From the NCBI GenBank assembly GCA_047601745.1, contig JASGIS010000001.1:1178001-1242000 (forward strand): a stretch of DNA of 64,000 nt, written 5' to 3'. The stretch comes from JAKPAM01 sp047601745 (GTDB taxonomy: Bacteria > Pseudomonadota > Gammaproteobacteria > Burkholderiales > Burkholderiaceae_E). Each line of letters starts with the position of its first letter. Within the stretch, counting starts at the first letter, position 1. The position numbers were made by a program, and so were the translations under genes. Below are positions 17,236 through 26,193 of the stretch, piece after piece. Below the pieces are notes generated by a model that searched no databases, was not told the DNA's origin, and was given only the letters and a program-made list of their open reading frames with translations.

Positions 17236-18327
17236 TCAGGACACCGGCGGAACGAGCCCGGCGACGACCCCGGCCAGCCAATCGCGAGCGACCGGATCCC
17301 ACCACTGCAGGTCGATACGACTGCAAGTACGGTAAGCGCTTGCTCTCTGGACAATCGTGATCGGCATACAGGGTTTGTCGTCCGGTAGCGGCCCTTCTAT
17401 CCGCCATTCGTAGGTTTCGCGTTCGGTCGCCAGCACGGCGTGCAGCCGGGCACGGGGCGGCGCCGATGCCGGCCAGGTTCGCAGCGCCTGCACGAAGCGC
17501 GCGCGAGAGAGCCGGGTTCGGGCCGGCCACAGCCAGCGGTCGGCGCACCCTCCCGATGGCTGCGCCCCGAAGGGGGCGTGGCTCGGAACATCGACCCCGA
17601 AGCGCGAGTGCGCGTCGAAAGCGCCGATGTCGGTGTGGACGAAGCGGCCGAACGGCCGCCACGCGGCCAGCGTCTCGATCATCTCGATCAGCGAAGCGCC
17701 GGACGCATCGGTCGATGCCTCGTCGCCATCACCCGCCCGGAGCCAGACCTGGTCGGCCGCTTCGATCTGGGCGATCGCCAGCGCCTGCGCCAGGGCCGGC
17801 GCCGACGGGTCGTCTAGCCGCCGGTACGGCGTCGCGCGCGCGGCGGCGACGACTGCCACGATGCGTTCGAGCTCGAAGCGGGCGGCCAGATCGGCGCCGC
17901 GCAGCAGATCGGCGATGCGCTGCGGCTGGCCTTGGCCCGACAGCTCGATGATCACGCGATCGCAGCCGGCGCCGATCCGCGGGAGCTGTCGCCGCAGCAG
18001 CGGCTCGGCGACACAGCAGGCGCAGGCGGCGCTCAGGTCGAGCAGTTCGACGCCGGCGTCCGGCACGACCCCGCCAACCTCGGAAACGGACCGGACATCG
18101 TCCGCCGGATCATCGAGCGACGTGGCGCCGCGCTCGTTGAGCACGACGACCCATCGTTCCGCCGGCGGTTTGCGCTGCAGCCAGCGGCGGATCAGCGTCG
18201 TCTTGCCTGCGCCGAGAAAGCCGCAGACGATCGTGACCGGAAGACGGGGTCGGCAGGGCGTGGTCAGGAATCCCGCCGGATCGGAAGGGTGTCGATCAGC
18301 CCCATCTTGCGCAGCATGTCGAAGCAT
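17236..18327 (-). CDS. CobW/COG0523-type GTPase
   Basis: A G3E-class P-loop GTPase. Walker A is GFLGAGKTT, the family CxCC metal-binding motif appears as CACC within LLDLSAACACCVAEPLL, and a C-terminal CobW-like domain follows. COG0523 proteins act as metal chaperones or insertases, often for zinc or cobalt, coupling GTP hydrolysis to metal transfer. No metal transporter or Zur-type site is seen nearby. The only plausible start is ATG 18327, which places the first 64 bases inside the upstream gene, so expression is probably coupled to it. About 30 residues precede the Walker A motif. Confidence 0.83.
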   Translation of the reverse strand: MLRHAAQDGADRHPSDPAGFLTTPCRPRLPVTIVCGFLGAGKTTLIRRWLQRKPPAERWVVVLNERGATSLDDPADDVRSVSEVGGVVPDAGVELLDLSAACACCVAEPLLRRQLPRIGAGCDRVIIELSGQGQPQRIADLLRGADLAARFELERIVAVVAAARATPYRRLDDPSAPALAQALAIAQIEAADQVWLRAGDGDEASTDASGASLIEMIETLAAWRPFGRFVHTDIGAFDAHSRFGVDVPSHAPFGAQPSGGCADRWLWPARTRLSRARFVQALRTWPASAPPRARLHAVLATERETYEWRIEGPLPDDKPCMPITIVQRASAYRTCSRIDLQWWDPVARDWLAGVVAGLVPPVS

Positions 18328-18566
18328 TCGTCCAGGCTGCGGAAGCGGGTCAGGCCGCGCCGGAAATCGGCGATCGTCCGATGGCCGTCGACGAGGATCA
18401 GCAGCATCCGCAGGCGGCGCGGCAGCGCCGAGTCGATCTCGGCCGCCTCCTTTCGGCCCCGCCGCGTCTTGATGAAGATCTCGTCGTCGCGCAGCGCCGC
18501 CTCGGCGGGATCGCTGAGCAGTCGTCTGAGCGCTTTGTCGAATTCGGGATCGGCAGGGTTCAACAT
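18264..18566 (-). CDS. Small protein of unknown function, 100 aa
   Basis: I do not recognise this protein. From ATG 18566 (MLNPADPEFDKALRRLL) it is a highly charged soluble helical protein; LRMLLILVDGHRTIADFRRG looks like a short winged-helix-type or helical-bundle segment seen in some proteobacterial regulatory proteins. It overlaps the start of the CobW-like GTPase by 64 nt on the same strand, so the two are very likely co-translated. A purine-rich GGAAG lies too close to the ATG to be a normal Shine-Dalgarno sequence, so the start may be slightly off. Confidence 0.6.
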   Translation of the reverse strand: MLNPADPEFDKALRRLLSDPAEAALRDDEIFIKTRRGRKEAAEIDSALPRRLRMLLILVDGHRTIADFRRGLTRFRSLDECFDMLRKMGLIDTLPIRRDS

Positions 18567-18807
18567 ACTTCCAGGGTTTGTCCGCAATTGCATCGATCGT
18601 AAGGCAGCGATCGCCCGCCGGCCGGTGATTGAAGTCACGTCAGCCCGGCGCGTCGGCGCCGGAGGGCGCGCGGCGCGATCAGCCTGATCAATTCGGCGAC
18701 AACCGGCGACGCGTCAGGCCCGTCCGCTCGAAGGCCGAACCCACGTCGAAGCGCAGCGGATCCAGCAGTCCGTCGGGGTTGAAACCGAGCGGTTGCCGCC
18801 CAGCCCA

Positions 18808-19905
18808 CTAGACCTTGCGCGGCGCGAAGTAGTGGTCATACGCCATCCGGTAGTCGACCAGCGTGTCATTCTGCCAATGACCGGCGCGCTGCGCGAACAC
18901 GCGCATCGAGTCCGACACGCGACGGAAGAGCTGACTTTCGGCCGACCGGTGGGTGGCCACCTCGTCCCAGGCCTTGAGCTGGGCGCGCAGGATCGCGTCG
19001 GGCGTCGGTACGAACGTGATGCCGCGGCGGTCCTGCAATTCGACGTAGTCGCGCGAGCAGCGATCGATGAGCTTCCACGACGCCTCGGCCGAGCACGCCT
19101 GCGCGGCAACGGTCAGGATCGCCTGCTGCTCGGACGTCAGCGCGTCGAAGCGGCGACGGTTGAACAGCAGCTCGAGGTTCGCGAACTTCTGGTGGAAGCT
19201 TCTCAGCATGCAGACCTTGGCGACCTTGGACAGCGCATCGGTGGCGCCGACGCTGACGTTGTCGATCGTCGCGCCATCGAGCTGGCCGCGGTCGATCGCC
19301 GCCTCGGCTTCCTTGTTCGACATCGTGCTGATCGACATCCCCATCGCGGTGAACAGGTCGACGGACGGACCGATCGCGCGAAAGCGCATGCCCTTGAGGT
19401 CGTCGGGCCGCAGCACCGGACGCCGGAACAGCCCCAGTGGCTGCGTGGGCATCGGCGCGTACAGCATCGAGACGACCTGCATGTTCAGGCTGCGATAGAT
19501 CTCGTCGAGCAACCCCTTGCCGCCGCCGTGCTCGTGCCAGGCCAGCAGCATGTTCGGATCCATGCCGAACGACGGGCCGCTGCCCCACAGGCTGAACGCC
19601 GGATGTTTGCCGTACCACAACGACAGGATGCCGTGGCCGCCGTCGAGCACCCCTTTGCTGACCGCGTCGAGCAGGTCGTACGGCTTGACGACCGCGTCGG
19701 CCGGCAGCATGTCGATGCGCAGCCGGCCGGACGACATCGCGTTGACCTTGCGCGCGAAATCCCCGGCCAGTTCGTGAAACAGATCGTTGGCGGACCAGGC
19801 GCTCTGGCAACGCAGCGTGGTGACGGCCTGCGCGACGGCCGGCGTGGTCGCCAGGGCGGCGCTCCCGGCGGCCAAGGTCGTGAAGGATCGTCGGCCTTTT
19901 TCCAT
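18808..19905 (-). CDS. TRAP transporter solute-binding protein (DctP family)
   Basis: A periplasmic solute receptor of 365 residues. The N-terminus has a twin-arginine-like signal (KGRRSFTTLAAGSAALATTPAVA). The body follows DctP: LFHELAGDFARKVNAMSSGRLRIDML, GPSFGMDPN, GLFRRPVLRPDDLKGMRFRA with the conserved Arg that pairs with a carboxylate, and KEAEAAIDRGQLDGA. Such receptors hand organic acids to a DctQM membrane pair. No DctQ or DctM gene is in the window, so this is an orphan receptor or serves a distant permease. Confidence 0.88.
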   Translation of the reverse strand: MEKGRRSFTTLAAGSAALATTPAVAQAVTTLRCQSAWSANDLFHELAGDFARKVNAMSSGRLRIDMLPADAVVKPYDLLDAVSKGVLDGGHGILSLWYGKHPAFSLWGSGPSFGMDPNMLLAWHEHGGGKGLLDEIYRSLNMQVVSMLYAPMPTQPLGLFRRPVLRPDDLKGMRFRAIGPSVDLFTAMGMSISTMSNKEAEAAIDRGQLDGATIDNVSVGATDALSKVAKVCMLRSFHQKFANLELLFNRRRFDALTSEQQAILTVAAQACSAEASWKLIDRCSRDYVELQDRRGITFVPTPDAILRAQLKAWDEVATHRSAESQLFRRVSDSMRVFAQRAGHWQNDTLVDYRMAYDHYFAPRKV

Positions 19906-20021
19906 GCCGGCAAGGCTGAACGAATCCTCCCTGCCTGTGGATCGGGGTTATCCCCGGAAGCGCGAACCGGCGTCGATCGGGCTATCCCGTAACCCGAACA
20001 GGCGTCGCGCGAAAGACGCGC

Positions 20022-20798
20022 TCAACTGCTGTGCTTGCGATAAGCGCCGCGGGACAGATCGATGCCGAGCTGCTTGAGCTTGCGATACAGGTGCGTGCGT
20101 TCGAGCCCGGTCTTCTCGGCGACGCGCGTCATGCTGCCGTGCTCGCGCGACAGATGATGCTCGAAGTACGCGCGTTCGAACGCGTCGCGCGCCTCGCGAA
20201 GCGGCAGGTCGAGCGGCAGGTCGCGCACGGCGACGTTGGCGCCGCCGGCCTGCGTGAATCCGGACACGCCGGAATGCGGATGGCCGAGCGACTCGAAGCT
20301 GGGCGGCGGCGCGCCGAGGCTCTGGACCGAAGCGCCGGGCATGCCCGCGCCGAGCCGGCCGCCGAGCGAGATCGGCGAGCCGCCCGCCACGCCGTTGCCG
20401 ATCGGCTGGGCGACGTTGGGCCGCACCTTGCTGCGGTTCAGCCCCTGTTCGACGGCCTTGAGCAGCTTTTGCAGCGCGATCGGCTTCTCGAGGAAGTCGA
20501 GCGCGCCGATGCGCGTGGCCTCGACGGCCGTGTCGATCGTCGCATGGCCGGACATCATGATCACCGGCATCGTCAGCTTGCCGTTGGCTGCCCATTCCTT
20601 CAGCAGCGTGACGCCGTCGGTGTCGGGCATCCAGATGTCGAGCAGCACCAGGTCGAGCGATGTGCCTTCCTGTTCCTGCACACTGCGCGCCTGTTGGGCG
20701 TTTTCGGCCAGCAGCACCGTGTGTCCTTCGTCTCCCAGAATCTCCGAGAGCAGCTCGCGGATGCCTATTTCATCATCCACCACCAGTATTTCTGCCAT
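20022..20798 (-). CDS. Response regulator, receiver plus Fis-type HTH (no AAA+ domain)
   Basis: A cytosolic DNA-binding response regulator of 258 residues. The receiver domain (1-125) has the acidic pocket ILVVDDE, phospho-acceptor Asp54 in LVLLDIWMP, and later the conserved Thr/Ser-Gly (MMSGHAT) and Lys (LEKPI). A Gly/Ser/Pro-rich linker (about 135-195) follows, then a Fis-type helix-turn-helix (RVAEKTGLERTHLYRKLKQLG). Its position next to an NtrY-type kinase marks it as NtrX-like, but the sigma-54 AAA+ domain of true NtrX is absent. The layout recalls PrrA/ActR/RegA, so it likely works with sigma-70 promoters. It sits 58 bp after the kinase gene. Confidence 0.88.
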   Translation of the reverse strand: MAEILVVDDEIGIRELLSEILGDEGHTVLLAENAQQARSVQEQEGTSLDLVLLDIWMPDTDGVTLLKEWAANGKLTMPVIMMSGHATIDTAVEATRIGALDFLEKPIALQKLLKAVEQGLNRSKVRPNVAQPIGNGVAGGSPISLGGRLGAGMPGASVQSLGAPPPSFESLGHPHSGVSGFTQAGGANVAVRDLPLDLPLREARDAFERAYFEHHLSREHGSMTRVAEKTGLERTHLYRKLKQLGIDLSRGAYRKHSS

Positions 20799-20856
20799 AC
20801 GACTCCGCTCTGACTGTAGTGTTCCGTTGATCGTTCGCCGTCAAAACCCGGACATT

Positions 20857-23178
20857 TCACCGAACCAACGGCTCAATACCAGGATTGTCCACATTTTTTG
20901 CCAGTTTGGTAAATAGCACCGACACTTGTGCACCCCTGGGTTTGTCCTGCGATTCGCCCCAATTGGCGACGTCGATCCGCGCGCCGTGCTCTTCGACGAT
21001 CTTGCGGACGATGGCCAGGCCCAGCCCGGTGCCCTTGGCCTTGGACGTCACGTAGGGCTCGAACGCGCGCGCGAGCATCGCCGGCACGAAGCCTTCGCCA
21101 TTGTCGCGCACCATCAGGCGCACGGCGGGCGAGCCATCGGGCAGCATCAGCCGCTCGGTGCTGACCTCGATGCGCGGCGGCTGCCGCTGCTCGGTCGCCT
21201 CGAGCGCATTCTTGACCAGGTTGTGGATGACTTGGCGAAGTTGCGTCCGATCGCCGAGCAGCGCTGGCAAGGATGGCGACAGCGACGAGACGATGACGGC
21301 GCCGCTGGGCGTGCTCGCATACAGGTGCAGCACGTCGTCGACGAGGCTGTTCAGGTTCAGCGGCGCCAGGCGGGCCGCGGGCAGCCGCGCATAGTCGCGG
21401 AACTCGTCGACCATGATCGTCAGCGCGCCGACCTGGCTGATGATGGTCTGCGCGTTGCGATGCAGGAACTCGGCGTCCGTCGGGCTGAGCTTGTCGAGCA
21501 GCTTGCGCTCGATCCGCTCGGCCGATAGCTGGATCGGCGTCAGCGGATTCTTGATCTCGTGCGCCAATCGCCGCGCGACCTCGGCCCAGGCGACCGCGCG
21601 CTGCGCCGAGATCACCTCGCTGATGTCGTCGATGACGATCACGTAGCCGACGCGGCGCTCGGGCAGGATCGAGCCGCGCGCGAGGATCGTCTGCGCGGCC
21701 GTCCCGTCGTTCGTGCGTTCTTTGGGTGAACCGTCGCGCTGCAGCGCGAACTGGCGCTGCCAGCTATCGAGCCCAGCGGCGACCTGCTCGTTGAACGCGG
21801 CGCGAAACTCGCGTCCGAGCGACGCCAGACGGGGAATCTGCGTCAGCGGCTCGCCCAGGTGTTCGCCGAGCGGCGTCTGCAGGATGCGGTCGGCGCCGGG
21901 GTTCGCCAGCGTCAGCCGCAGATCGGCATCGAGCACCAGCACGCCGGCGTTCAGGTTGGCCAGCACGCTTTCGAGCCGCGTGTGCGCGGCCTCGAGCTCG
22001 CGCTGCTTGCGGTCGACCTGCGCGCGCGCCTCCTGCAACTGGTGCGTCATCGCGTTGAACGAGCGCGTCAGCACGCCGAGCTCGCCGCGCGTCGAGTAGT
22101 CCTTGACCATCCGGAAGTCGCCCTCGGCGATCTTGCGCGTCGCGGCCGCGAGATTGGCCAGCGGGCCGACCAGCCAGCCGGCCAGCAGGAACGCGCCGGC
22201 CACCGCCGAGAACAGCGTCAGCAGGAAGATCAGCGACAGCGTGATGCGGTAGAGCTTCTTCAGGTCGCCGCGGGTGGCCGACAACGCCTTGTAGCCGGCA
22301 TAGCCCTGCTGCACCGCCTCGGCGTTGGCGGCCAGCGCGGTGGGTACCGGCTGGATCAACTGGATGAACACGCTGTCGTCGAAGCGCGGCCGCTCGGTCG
22401 GCAGCGGCACGATGACGCGCAACCGGGGTTCGCGGTCGCCGCGCGGCGACCCGTCGAGCAGCGCGGTGGCCGGATCCGGATCGACGCCCTCGTAGCCGAC
22501 GAACAGGCGCGTGATCCGTGCCTGGCGCAGCGCGGGCGCGGGCGGCAGGTCGGGAATCAACTGCGCGTACGGACCGCCGCTGGCGGTGATGATGCGGCCC
22601 GAGCCGGTGACGATCAGCGCGTCCATGATCCCGTACTGGTCGCGCAGGCGGCCGAGCGAGGGCGCCCAGTTCTGCGGCGGCGTATCGTCGATCTGCGCGG
22701 CGACGTTGCGCGCCTTCTGCGTCAGGTCGGCCATCTGCGAGTCGAGCGACGCGCGCCCCAGGCTCAGGCCCGATTCGAGCGCCTGCTCGACCGGTACGTC
22801 GAACCACGATTCGATCGATCGGCCGATGAACTGGACGGCCACGACGTAGATCAACGCGACGGGCAGCACCGTCATCAGCACGAACGCGGTCGCCATGCGC
22901 GCCATCAGCCTGGTGCCGAATACGCCCCGCCGGTAGCGCAGCACGAGCCGGCGCAACAGTTCGAGCACCAGCGCGAACACGGCGATCGCGGTGCCGCCGG
23001 TCAGGCCCAGCAGCAGCGGAAAGTGCTCCTGGAACAGCGAGGTATTGGCCGTAGCGGTCGTCAGGATCGCCAGCAGCAGCACCGACAGCACCAGCGCCGC
23101 GATCAGCGACAGGCGCAGCGCGCGGCTGATCGCCCGTGTATTGCCGTCGGCTACGGCTTGAACTCGAACCGTTTCCAT
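20857..23178 (-). CDS. NtrY-like sensor histidine kinase
   Basis: A 773-residue inner-membrane kinase, the likely partner of the downstream regulator. Three N-terminal membrane helices (about residues 24-118) are followed by a ~200-residue extracytoplasmic sensor region, a fourth helix (LIFLLTLFSAVAGAFLLAGW), a HAMP domain, a coiled coil (QLQEARAQVDRKQRELEAAH), a PAS domain (VLDADLRLTLANPGADRIL), a HisKA domain with His540 in RRLAHEIKNPLTP, and a HATPase_c domain (DNGEGF; GTGLGLAI). NtrY proteins sense redox or nitrogen status in other proteobacteria; the signal here is unknown. Its 5' end overlaps the DUF4390 gene by 28 nt. Confidence 0.93.
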   Translation of the reverse strand: METVRVQAVADGNTRAISRALRLSLIAALVLSVLLLAILTTATANTSLFQEHFPLLLGLTGGTAIAVFALVLELLRRLVLRYRRGVFGTRLMARMATAFVLMTVLPVALIYVVAVQFIGRSIESWFDVPVEQALESGLSLGRASLDSQMADLTQKARNVAAQIDDTPPQNWAPSLGRLRDQYGIMDALIVTGSGRIITASGGPYAQLIPDLPPAPALRQARITRLFVGYEGVDPDPATALLDGSPRGDREPRLRVIVPLPTERPRFDDSVFIQLIQPVPTALAANAEAVQQGYAGYKALSATRGDLKKLYRITLSLIFLLTLFSAVAGAFLLAGWLVGPLANLAAATRKIAEGDFRMVKDYSTRGELGVLTRSFNAMTHQLQEARAQVDRKQRELEAAHTRLESVLANLNAGVLVLDADLRLTLANPGADRILQTPLGEHLGEPLTQIPRLASLGREFRAAFNEQVAAGLDSWQRQFALQRDGSPKERTNDGTAAQTILARGSILPERRVGYVIVIDDISEVISAQRAVAWAEVARRLAHEIKNPLTPIQLSAERIERKLLDKLSPTDAEFLHRNAQTIISQVGALTIMVDEFRDYARLPAARLAPLNLNSLVDDVLHLYASTPSGAVIVSSLSPSLPALLGDRTQLRQVIHNLVKNALEATEQRQPPRIEVSTERLMLPDGSPAVRLMVRDNGEGFVPAMLARAFEPYVTSKAKGTGLGLAIVRKIVEEHGARIDVANWGESQDKPRGAQVSVLFTKLAKNVDNPGIEPLVR

Positions 23179-23816
23179 TCTGTCTGCAGGGCCCAGTCCT
23201 TGCTGGTCAGCGCGGTGACCTGGAAGGGCTTCGGAAGTTGCGACGGATCGAGCCGGATGCGCACCTGGCCCTCGTAACGCTTGCCGTAGCGGATGCGCTC
23301 GGCCTCGACGAAACGCCAGTCGCGGATCTTGCCGAGGGCGGCCAGCGCATCGGCCAGGTCGCCGAAGTTCTGCTGCTGGCCGTTGGCGTGGAGCCGGTAC
23401 TGGCGCGACAACGCGTGGAAGGACAATCGGTAAGTCTGAACGGATGCGGCGATCTTGTCATCCACCCAGTACCAGCGCGGCTCGAACAGCTCGGCCTCGA
23501 CGACGAAGCTCAGCGGCACGCCCTTGTTGACGGCCTCTTCGAGCCGAGACGGCAGCGCGATCGTGAAGTCGACCCACAACATGAACGCGTCGCCTTCGAT
23601 GGCCGGTTCGAGGCGGATCTGGCGGGTCTCGATCCCTTCCCCGATCGGCTGCGCGCGGAGCGGGGAGGCGTACCGGATGCCGGCGGCGCTCGCGACGGCC
23701 AGCGCGGCCGCCCCGCGCAGCCACAGGCGACGGGCACGGACCGGCGGGCGCGCGGCCGACGGACGCTCACACACCGGCGGCGGCCGATCGAGCGGCCCGG
23801 CACCCGGCGGCATCAC
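23151..23816 (-). CDS. DUF4390 protein, exported
   Basis: A 221-residue protein of the DUF4390 family, regularly found between rsmB and ntrY in betaproteobacteria. After a basic, Pro-rich start it has a hydrophobic segment (LWLRGAAALAVASAAG) that should export it or anchor it in the membrane. The mature part is beta-rich, with GIETRQIRLEPAIEGDAFML near its start and a Trp/Arg-rich end (KDWALQTEWKRFEFKP). Its function is not known; its constant place before the kinase suggests it may feed the extracytoplasmic sensor, which is inference. The start overlaps the rsmB stop (ATGA). Confidence 0.85.
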   Translation of the reverse strand: MMPPGAGPLDRPPPVCERPSAARPPVRARRLWLRGAAALAVASAAGIRYASPLRAQPIGEGIETRQIRLEPAIEGDAFMLWVDFTIALPSRLEEAVNKGVPLSFVVEAELFEPRWYWVDDKIAASVQTYRLSFHALSRQYRLHANGQQQNFGDLADALAALGKIRDWRFVEAERIRYGKRYEGQVRIRLDPSQLPKPFQVTALTSKDWALQTEWKRFEFKP

Positions 23817-25261
23817 ACCGGTTTTTGCAGCAGGCAGTAATAGAAGCCGTCATGATCCCGTACCGGTTCGGCCTCGGCGGCCGGCAAGAACGGGACGCCG
23901 GGCAGCAGGATCCGACCGGCGTCGGCCCCGCGGCGGCACGGGCTGCCTGCCGACCCCGTCGACGCATCCGTCCGGCCGGGGCCCGCAGCGGTCGCGCCCA
24001 GCGGCAGCACGGCGGCCTCGGGGTGGGCGCCCAGGAACGTGCCGACTACACCCTCGCCCTCCTGCCGGAACACCGAGCAGGTGGCGTAGAGCAATTTACC
24101 ACCCGGCCCGAGCAGCGGCCAAAGCGCCGCCAGCATTTGGACCTGAACCCGGCAAAGTGTCGCGAGGTCGCTACGCCGACGCAGCCAACGGATGTCCGGA
24201 TGCCGGCCGACGATGCCCGAGGCCGAACAGGGCGCATCGAGCAGGATGCGGTCGAACGGCCGGCCGTCCCACCACGCGGCCGGATCGGCGGCGTCGGCCG
24301 CGCGCAGCGTGACGCGGCGGGCGCCGGCGGGCTCGGAAAGCCCCAGCCGGCGCAGGTTGTCGTCGACGCGGCGCAGGCGCGCGTCGTCGACGTCCAGCGC
24401 CAGCAGCTCGCAGTCGACCTGCTCGAGCAGGTGCGCGGTCTTGCCGCCCGGCGCGGCGCAGGCATCGAGCACGCGATGGCCGGGCGCCGCGTCGAGCCAG
24501 CGCGCGGCGAGTTGGGCGCCGTAGTCCTGCACCGAGATCAGGCCCTCGGCGAAGCCGGGCAGGCGCGAGACGTCGGTGCTGCGGGGCAGGCGGATCGCGT
24601 CGCCCTCGATCGGCTCGGCCGGCCAGCCTTCGGCCCGCAGCCGCGCGAGCAGCGACGCGACGTCGGCGCGACGACGGTTGACGCGCAGGATCAGCGGCGC
24701 CTGGCGATTGCCGGCGGCGACGATCGTCTCCCAGTGGTCCGGGTGGTCGGCGCGCAGGCGTTCGAGCCACCAGGCCGGCAGATTCCAGCACGCCTCGGGC
24801 TGCTGCCGCGCCTGCGCATCGAGCGCGTCGCGCTCGCGCAGGAAGCGGCGCAGTGTGGCGTTGATGAAGGATGCGGCCGGATCGCCGCCGAGCTGGCGCG
24901 CGGCGCGAACGGCCTGGTCGACGACGACCGCGTCGGCGCGAACCGCCGCGGAACGGTCGAGCGCCCACTGCGCGAGCACCACCTGCTGCAGCGCGAGCAG
25001 CGGTGCGGCCGGCGGCCGGCGGTTCAACTGCGCACTGATCGCCCGGCACCAGCCCAGGTTGCGGATCGCATCGGTCGCGAAGCTCTGCAGCGCGGCGCGC
25101 GAAGCGCCGTGGAGCCGTTGCTCGCGCGCGGCCTCATCGATCGCGTCCGGCAGGCGCCGGCCGGCCTGGACGGCGGCGACGGCTTGCGCGGCCGCCACGA
25201 ACTCGCGCCCCAGCGGGGCGCGATCGGAGTGATTCGGCGAAGACGAGGCCGGCGGCCTCAC
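23813..25261 (-). CDS. rsmB: 16S rRNA (cytosine(967)-C5)-methyltransferase RsmB
   Basis: A SAM-dependent enzyme that makes m5C967 in 16S rRNA. The N-terminal third is a NusB-like helical RNA-binding domain (QRLHGASRAALQSFATDAIRNL). The C-terminal methyltransferase domain has the SAM loop DACAAPGGKTAHLLE, the catalytic Cys in LLDAPCSASGIVGRHPDI, and the release Cys in LLYATCSVFRQEGE. The last ~60 residues, rich in Ala/Gly/Arg, are less conserved. The length (482) is a little above the usual ~430. It overlaps its neighbours on both sides by 4 nt, showing an operon. Confidence 0.95.
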   Translation of the reverse strand: MRPPASSSPNHSDRAPLGREFVAAAQAVAAVQAGRRLPDAIDEAAREQRLHGASRAALQSFATDAIRNLGWCRAISAQLNRRPPAAPLLALQQVVLAQWALDRSAAVRADAVVVDQAVRAARQLGGDPAASFINATLRRFLRERDALDAQARQQPEACWNLPAWWLERLRADHPDHWETIVAAGNRQAPLILRVNRRRADVASLLARLRAEGWPAEPIEGDAIRLPRSTDVSRLPGFAEGLISVQDYGAQLAARWLDAAPGHRVLDACAAPGGKTAHLLEQVDCELLALDVDDARLRRVDDNLRRLGLSEPAGARRVTLRAADAADPAAWWDGRPFDRILLDAPCSASGIVGRHPDIRWLRRRSDLATLCRVQVQMLAALWPLLGPGGKLLYATCSVFRQEGEGVVGTFLGAHPEAAVLPLGATAAGPGRTDASTGSAGSPCRRGADAGRILLPGVPFLPAAEAEPVRDHDGFYYCLLQKPV

Positions 25262-26112
25262 GCGGGGACGCCCGCCGCCAGCGCCCGCAACCGCCGCACG
25301 CGTTCCTCGGTCGGCGGGTGGGTGCTGAACAGACCGGCCAGGCCGCCGCCGCGCAGCGGATTCATGATCATCATCTGCGCGGTCTCGGGATGCGCCTCGG
25401 CCGGCGGCAGCGGCGTGCCCGACGCATAAGCGTGGATCTTCTCGAGCGCCTCCGCCAGCGCCAGCGGATCGCCCGAGATCTCGGCGCCGCCGCGATCGGC
25501 TTCGAATTCGCGCGCGCGCGAGATCGACATCTGGATCAGGCTGGCCGCCAGCGGCGCGAGCAGCGCCACCGCGATGCCGGCGATCGGGTTGGTCGGGCGC
25601 CCGTTCTCGTCGCGTCCGCCGAAGAACATCGCGAAGTTGGCCAGCGCCGAGATCGCACCGGCCATCGTCGCCGAGATCGTCGAGATCAGGATGTCGCGAT
25701 GCTTGACGTGCGCCAGCTCGTGCGCCATCACGCCGCGCAGCTCGCGGGCGGACAGCACCCGCAGGATGCCGGTGGTCGCGGCGACGGCGGCGTGCTCGGG
25801 GTTGCGGCCGGTGGCGAACGCATTGGGCGCCGGCTCGTCGATCAGATACACGCGCGGCATCGGCAGGCCGGCCTTCTGCGCCAGCTCCTGGACCATGCCG
25901 TAGAACTGCGGCGCGCTACCGGCGTCGACCTCCTGCGCGTTGTACATGCGCAGGACCATCTTGTCCGAGAACCAGTAGGCGAAGAAATTGGACAGCAGCG
26001 CGAACCCCAGGGCCATCATCATGCCCTGCCGGCCGCCGATCGCGGCCCCGACCACGCCGAACAGCGCGGTGATCGCCGCCATCAGGATGGCTGTCTTGAC
26101 CCAATTGAACAT
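25258..26112 (-). CDS. htpX: Protease HtpX (membrane zinc metalloprotease)
   Basis: A 284-residue M48-family inner-membrane protease that removes damaged or misfolded membrane proteins. Two N-terminal helices (about 8-26 and 32-48) are followed by the catalytic zinc motif HELAH (131-135), a third and fourth hydrophobic segment (ISATMAGAISALANFAMFFGG; IAGIAVALLAPLAASLIQM) and the third zinc ligand in AREFEADRGGAE. All catalytic residues are present. It overlaps rsmB by 4 nt. In many bacteria htpX is induced by envelope stress; no such promoter was identified here. Confidence 0.96.
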   Translation of the reverse strand: MFNWVKTAILMAAITALFGVVGAAIGGRQGMMMALGFALLSNFFAYWFSDKMVLRMYNAQEVDAGSAPQFYGMVQELAQKAGLPMPRVYLIDEPAPNAFATGRNPEHAAVAATTGILRVLSARELRGVMAHELAHVKHRDILISTISATMAGAISALANFAMFFGGRDENGRPTNPIAGIAVALLAPLAASLIQMSISRAREFEADRGGAEISGDPLALAEALEKIHAYASGTPLPPAEAHPETAQMMIMNPLRGGGLAGLFSTHPPTEERVRRLRALAAGVPA

Positions 26113-26193
26113 TCGGTACTCCCGTGGGAAGTGACTGTCGAGGCGCCCGGAGACCAGACACCGGCGTTTAGATGGGGACGCGGACGTCCGCCT

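Noticed and set aside
18808..19905. TRAP transporter operon
   Set aside because: Only the solute receptor is present; no DctQ or DctM membrane gene was found on either side.
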